Source: Leifsonia shinshuensis (lineage in GTDB: Bacteria > Actinomycetota > Actinomycetes > Actinomycetales > Microbacteriaceae). Taken from it: a stretch of DNA of 64,000 nucleotides. Each line of letters starts with the position of its first letter. Within the stretch, counting starts at the first letter, position 1. The position numbers and the translations under genes were made by a program. A model generated the notes under the pieces. It saw only the letters and a list, made by a program, of their open reading frames with translations, made no database searches and was not told where the DNA came from. The DNA lies in the NCBI RefSeq assembly GCF_013410375.1, contig NZ_JACCFL010000001.1, forward strand, positions 992,001 through 1,056,000, given 5' to 3'. Below, piece by piece: positions 60,469 to 64,000 of the stretch.

Positions 60469-62103
60469 ATGACCACGACCGTGTTCATGGGCGGGACGAT
60501 CCTGGGCGGTTACCGCCCGGACGCCGAGACGAGCGATGCCTTGGCGGTGCGCGACGGACGCGTGGTCGCCGTCGGGTCCGAGGCGCTGGCGCTCGACGGA
60601 CCCGGCGTCGAGACCGTCGACCTCGCCGGGGGAGTGCTGGCGCCGGCGTTCGGCGACGGTCACGCCCACCCGCTGCAGGCCGGTCTCGAGAAGCTCGGCC
60701 CGCAGGTGCGCTCGTGCGGCTCCGTCGAGGAGATCGTCGCCTGCGTCGCGGACTGGGCGCAGGCGCACCCCGAGCAGGAGTGGATCTACGGCGGCAGCTA
60801 CGACGCCACGCTCGCCCCGGACGGGATGTTCGACGCGCGCTGGCTCGACGCGGTCGTGCCCGACCGGCCGGTGGTGCTGCGGGCCTGGGACTACCACACG
60901 GTCTGGGTGAACTCCGAGGCCCTGCGCCGCGCCGGGATCGACGCGAGCACCCCGGAGCCCGCGCTGGGCCGCATCCCGCGCCGACCGGACGGGTCGCCGC
61001 TCGGCATCCTCCAGGAGCCCGGCGCCGTCGACCTGCTGCTCGCCGCCGAGCCGGGACGCACGCACGAGGAGCGGGTCGAAGCGCTGCGCCTCGCGACGGC
61101 CGCCTACGCCGAGCTCGGCGTCGCCTGGGTGCAGGACGCCTGGGTCGAGCCGGCCGAGGTGGAGGCGTACCTGGAGGCGTCCCGCCGCGGCCTCCTCTCG
61201 ACCCGCGTCAACCTGGCCCTGCGCGCCGACCCCCTCACCTGGCGCGAGCAGGTCGAGGGCTTCGTGGAGTCGCGCCGCCGCGTCGACGAGCTGGGCGACC
61301 CGCTGCTGACGGCCGGCACCGTGAAGGTCTTCGTGGACGGCGTGGTCGAGAACCACACGGCCGCGATGCTCGACGACTACGTCGACACCCCCGGCGACCG
61401 CGGCCTTCCCAACTGGGCGGCCGACGAGCTCGCCGCCGCGGCCGTCGCCTTCGACGGCCTCGGCTTCCAGCTGCACCTGCACGCGATCGGCGACTCCGCG
61501 GCCCGCACGGCCCTCGACGTCTTCGAGACGGTCGAGCGGACGAACGGCCCGCGCGACCGCCGGCCGGTCATCGCGCACGTCCAGGTCGTCGACCCCGTCG
61601 ACCTGCCGCGCTTCGGGCGGCTGGGCGTGATCGCCAACTTCGAGCCGCTGTGGGCCCAGCTCGACCCGATGATGCTGGCGCTGACCATCCCGCGCCTCGG
61701 CCCGGACCGGGAGCGGCTGCAGTACCCGATCCGCACCCTGCACGGCTCGGCGCGGATCTCGTTCGGGAGCGACTGGCCGGTCAGCAGCGCCGACTGGCGC
61801 CCCGGCGTGGCCACCGCGGTCACGCGGCAGACCGAGCAGCGCGTGCCCGAGGCCGGCTGGACCCCGGCCGAACGCATCACCCTCACCGACGCGCTGGAGG
61901 CCTACTCCTCCGGTGTCGCCGTGCAGGCCTTCGCCGACGCCACCCGCACCGGCATCCGCCCCGGCGCCGAGACCGATCTGGTCTGGCTCGACGGCGACCC
62001 CCGCACCGTGGACCCGCACGAACTGCGCTCCGTCCGCGTGCTGGGCACCTGGGTCGCCGGCATCCGCCGCGGCCTCCCCGCTCCCACCCCTGTACGGAGC
62101 TGA
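60469..62103 (+). CDS. Amidohydrolase family 3 (YtcJ-like) metal-dependent hydrolase
   Basis: The 544-residue enzyme has the amidohydrolase metal motif DGHAHP, the LHLHAIGD strand with metal-binding His, HVQVVDP and the catalytic SDWP near residue 430. Family 3 hydrolyses amide or N-acyl bonds (D-aminoacylase, formamidase-like). ATG 60469 has GGAGG 5 nt upstream; an in-frame ATG 12 bp earlier lacks one. It precedes an amino acid permease by 61 bp, which suggests it acts on a compound imported by that protein. Confidence 0.9.
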   Translation: MTTTVFMGGTILGGYRPDAETSDALAVRDGRVVAVGSEALALDGPGVETVDLAGGVLAPAFGDGHAHPLQAGLEKLGPQVRSCGSVEEIVACVADWAQAHPEQEWIYGGSYDATLAPDGMFDARWLDAVVPDRPVVLRAWDYHTVWVNSEALRRAGIDASTPEPALGRIPRRPDGSPLGILQEPGAVDLLLAAEPGRTHEERVEALRLATAAYAELGVAWVQDAWVEPAEVEAYLEASRRGLLSTRVNLALRADPLTWREQVEGFVESRRRVDELGDPLLTAGTVKVFVDGVVENHTAAMLDDYVDTPGDRGLPNWAADELAAAAVAFDGLGFQLHLHAIGDSAARTALDVFETVERTNGPRDRRPVIAHVQVVDPVDLPRFGRLGVIANFEPLWAQLDPMMLALTIPRLGPDRERLQYPIRTLHGSARISFGSDWPVSSADWRPGVATAVTRQTEQRVPEAGWTPAERITLTDALEAYSSGVAVQAFADATRTGIRPGAETDLVWLDGDPRTVDPHELRSVRVLGTWVAGIRRGLPAPTPVRS

Positions 62104-62164
62104 TACCCGCCCCCGCGGCGACCATTCATCCCCTGTCACGACCCTCCAGAGAGGCGCCACCCGC

Positions 62165-63559
62165 ATGACAACGACCGACCTCCCCGCCCAGCCGCGCCTG
62201 AAGCGCGCGCTGGGACCGACCGCACTGATCCTGTTCGGGCTCACCTACCTCGCCCCGGTGACCGTCTTCACGACCTACGGCATCGTCACCGAGACGACGG
62301 ACAACCACCTGCCGTCGGCGTACCTGGTCGCGCTGATCGCGATGCTGTTCACGGCACTGAGCTACGGCGCGATGGCGCGCGCGTTCCCGGTGTCGGGCTC
62401 CGCATACACGTACACGCAGCAGTCCTTCGGCGGTCACATCGGGTTCCTCACCGGGTGGACGCTCATGCTCGACTACCTGTTCCTGCCGATGATCAACTTC
62501 CTGCTGATCGGCATCTACCTCAACACGCAGTTCCCCGACATCCCGCAGTGGGTGTTCGCGCTCGCGTCGCTGCTGCTGGTGCTGCTGTTCAACGTGCTCG
62601 GCATCACCCTGGTGAACAAGCTGAACATCGCGATCGTCGCGCTCTCCCTCATCCTCGTCGTCGTGTTCGCCGTGCTCTGCATCAAGGAGCTCGCGACCAA
62701 CCCGTCGTCGCAGACGCCGAGCCTGATCGAGCCGTTCCTGCCCGGCAAGGGCGGACTGGGGCCGGTCTTCGCCGGCGCCGCCGTGCTCGCCCTGTCGTTC
62801 CTCGGCTTCGACGCGGTGTCGACCCTCTCCGAGGAGGCCAAGAACCCCCGCCGCGACATCCCCCGTGCGATCGTCCTCACCACCCTCATCGGCGGCGCCA
62901 TCTTCATCGTCGTGTCGTGGCTGGGTGCCCTGGTCTACCCCGACTGGCGCGCCTTCGCCCACGTGGACTCCGCGGGCGTCGACCTGATGGCGAAGGTCGG
63001 AGGCACGTTCCTCACGTCGTTCTTCGTCGCCGTCTACGTCGTCGGGGCGTTCGGCTCGGGCATGACCACGCAGGTGAGCGTCTCGCGGATCATCTACTCG
63101 ATGGGGCGCGACGGCGTCCTCCCGAAGGTGTTCGCACGGTTGCACCCGCGCTTCCAGACACCGTGGTTCGCCGCGCTGATCGTGTCGGTCGTGTCGCTGC
63201 TCGCGCTCGTCCTCACGCTCGACCAGGCCGCGACGATGATCTCGTTCGGCGCGCTCGTCGCCTTCTCGATGGTGAACCTGTCCGTGATCCGCCACCACCT
63301 GTTCCCGAAGGGCGGGCGCGGGCGGCCGAGCACCGGCGAATGGCTGCGCTACGGCCTGCTCCCCGCGATCGGGTTCGTCCTGACCGTCTGGCTGTGGACC
63401 TCGCTGACGGCGACGACGTTCATCGTCGGCCTCTCCTGGATCCTCGTCGGCGTCGTCTACCTCGCCGTGCTGACCCGCGGCTTCCGCCGCCGGCCGCCGA
63501 TGATGGACTTCTCCGAGAAGGAGGAGCTCGAGGAGGAGGCGCTCGCCGCCGAAGCGTGA
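62165..63559 (+). CDS. APC-superfamily amino acid permease
   Basis: The 464-residue protein has 12 predicted membrane spans and APC signatures: the N-terminal LILFGLTYLAPVTVFTTYGIV, SGSAYTYTQQSFGGHIGFLTGW, and LSFLGFDAVSTLSEEAKNPRRDIPRAI. It would import an amino acid or amine. ATG 62165 follows a weak AGAGAGG. It is likely co-transcribed with the amidohydrolase and controlled by the TetR protein. Confidence 0.93.
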   Translation: MTTTDLPAQPRLKRALGPTALILFGLTYLAPVTVFTTYGIVTETTDNHLPSAYLVALIAMLFTALSYGAMARAFPVSGSAYTYTQQSFGGHIGFLTGWTLMLDYLFLPMINFLLIGIYLNTQFPDIPQWVFALASLLLVLLFNVLGITLVNKLNIAIVALSLILVVVFAVLCIKELATNPSSQTPSLIEPFLPGKGGLGPVFAGAAVLALSFLGFDAVSTLSEEAKNPRRDIPRAIVLTTLIGGAIFIVVSWLGALVYPDWRAFAHVDSAGVDLMAKVGGTFLTSFFVAVYVVGAFGSGMTTQVSVSRIIYSMGRDGVLPKVFARLHPRFQTPWFAALIVSVVSLLALVLTLDQAATMISFGALVAFSMVNLSVIRHHLFPKGGRGRPSTGEWLRYGLLPAIGFVLTVWLWTSLTATTFIVGLSWILVGVVYLAVLTRGFRRRPPMMDFSEKEELEEEALAAEA

Positions 63560-63613
63560 GGTGCGCGGCGCCGGCCGGTACGGTCGGCGCCGCGGCCGCG
63601 TTCGGGGCGCCGC

Positions 63614-64000
63614 CTACCCCGCGACCACCACCCGCGTGCCCTGCCCCACCGCGCCCTCCAGTGTCGCGGTGCCGGAGCCGGGTGTCGTGACGACGATGTC
63701 GAAGTCGTGCAGGGAGGCGATCTGGAAGGCGCCGTCGCCGGGGAACTTGAGCGAGGTCGCCACCAGGATGGTGCGGTCGGCCGCCCGGCACATCCGGTGC
63801 TTGATCGTGGCCTCCTGGTTGAGGTCGGTCACCACCGAGCCGTCCGGGCGCACGCCGCCGCTGCTGATGACCGCGACGTCCGCGTGGATCAGCGCCAGCA
63901 TCTGCTCGGTGAGCGGACCGGACACGGTTCCCGGCTTCGAGCCGACGGCGCCGCCGAGCAGGATGAGGGTGCACACCGGGTCGTCGCCGAGCACCCGCAG
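63614..64000 (-). CDS. DeoR-family regulator, C-terminal part, cut by window edge
   Basis: The frame is open to base 64000 on the minus strand. The visible 128 residues form the DeoRC sensor domain (TLILLGGAVGSKPGTVSGPL, ISSGGVRPDGSVVTDLNQEATIKHRMCRAADRTILVATSLKF), which binds phosphorylated sugars. The N-terminal HTH lies beyond the edge. It is convergent with the permease gene. Confidence 0.85.
   Translation of the reverse strand: MRVLGDDPVCTLILLGGAVGSKPGTVSGPLTEQMLALIHADVAVISSGGVRPDGSVVTDLNQEATIKHRMCRAADRTILVATSLKFPGDGAFQIASLHDFDIVVTTPGSGTATLEGAVGQGTRVVVAG

Overview
The window is a piece of a high-GC (roughly 68-70% by eye) actinobacterial chromosome. GTG starts are common, stop/start overlaps (ATGA, GTGA) are frequent, and one promoter looks leaderless. 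The gene content (HxlR, PadR and PucR regulators, CUT1 ABC systems without their own ATPase, many flavin-dependent LLM monooxygenases, a type III beta-carbonic anhydrase, DUF1269 proteins) fits a soil or plant-associated Microbacteriaceae such as Leifsonia or a relative. The family assignment is an inference; no rRNA or complete tRNA is present.

Region 1 (1-17.9 kb) looks like a uptake-and-catabolism block. A dipeptide-type ABC operon (DUF427 protein, lipoprotein binding protein, two permeases, double ATPase) runs left. From the same 144-bp promoter gap, three LLM flavin monooxygenases run right. They meet a second leftward operon: a MetY-like PLP enzyme, a fourth LLM monooxygenase and an EamA exporter. 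A GNAT acetyltransferase and an NADPH:FMN reductase lie nearby. Together this reads as salvage of an organosulfur compound: import, oxidative release of sulfur with reduced flavin, and capture by the MetY-like enzyme.

Region 2 (17.9-18.35 kb) is a gene-free, lower-GC stretch. It ends in a 3' tRNA fragment and the terminator of that tRNA, preceded by two perfect 11-bp direct repeats. It looks like the right attachment site of an integrated element lying to the left.

Region 3 (18.4-24.9 kb) starts with a sortase-type vWA surface protein. Then come an alcohol dehydrogenase, a flavodoxin, a DUF1269 protein, a broken DUF1254/DUF1214 gene and a small membrane protein. Four sites resembling DosR/DevR boxes sit in front of these genes, suggesting a hypoxia/dormancy regulon.

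Region 4 (24.9-32.1 kb) is a nucleoside-use locus: a secreted propeller-like protein, nucleoside hydrolase, CUT1 binding protein and permeases, a ribokinase-like kinase and a LacI regulator. Related operator boxes lie in both promoter regions.

Region 5 (32.1-44.6 kb) is mixed housekeeping and stress content: methyltransferases, a PadR-controlled membrane operon, carbonic anhydrase, esterase, phosphotransferase, Nudix, a DUF1931 histone-fold protein, a TetR pair and a PucR regulator.

Region 6 (44.7-54 kb) is a tight nine-gene chaperone/redox operon: Hsp20, DnaK, GrpE, DnaJ, CbpM-like, ClpB, zinc-finger thioredoxin, UBP zinc finger, and a cyclic-nucleotide-binding/thioredoxin-reductase fusion without the usual CxxC. 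An AraC regulator faces its end.

Region 7 (54.9-64 kb) holds small unknown genes, an LLM monooxygenase broken by one amber codon, a second DUF1269 protein, a PASTA protein, and a TetR-amidohydrolase-amino acid permease unit. It ends in a DeoR regulator cut by the window edge.
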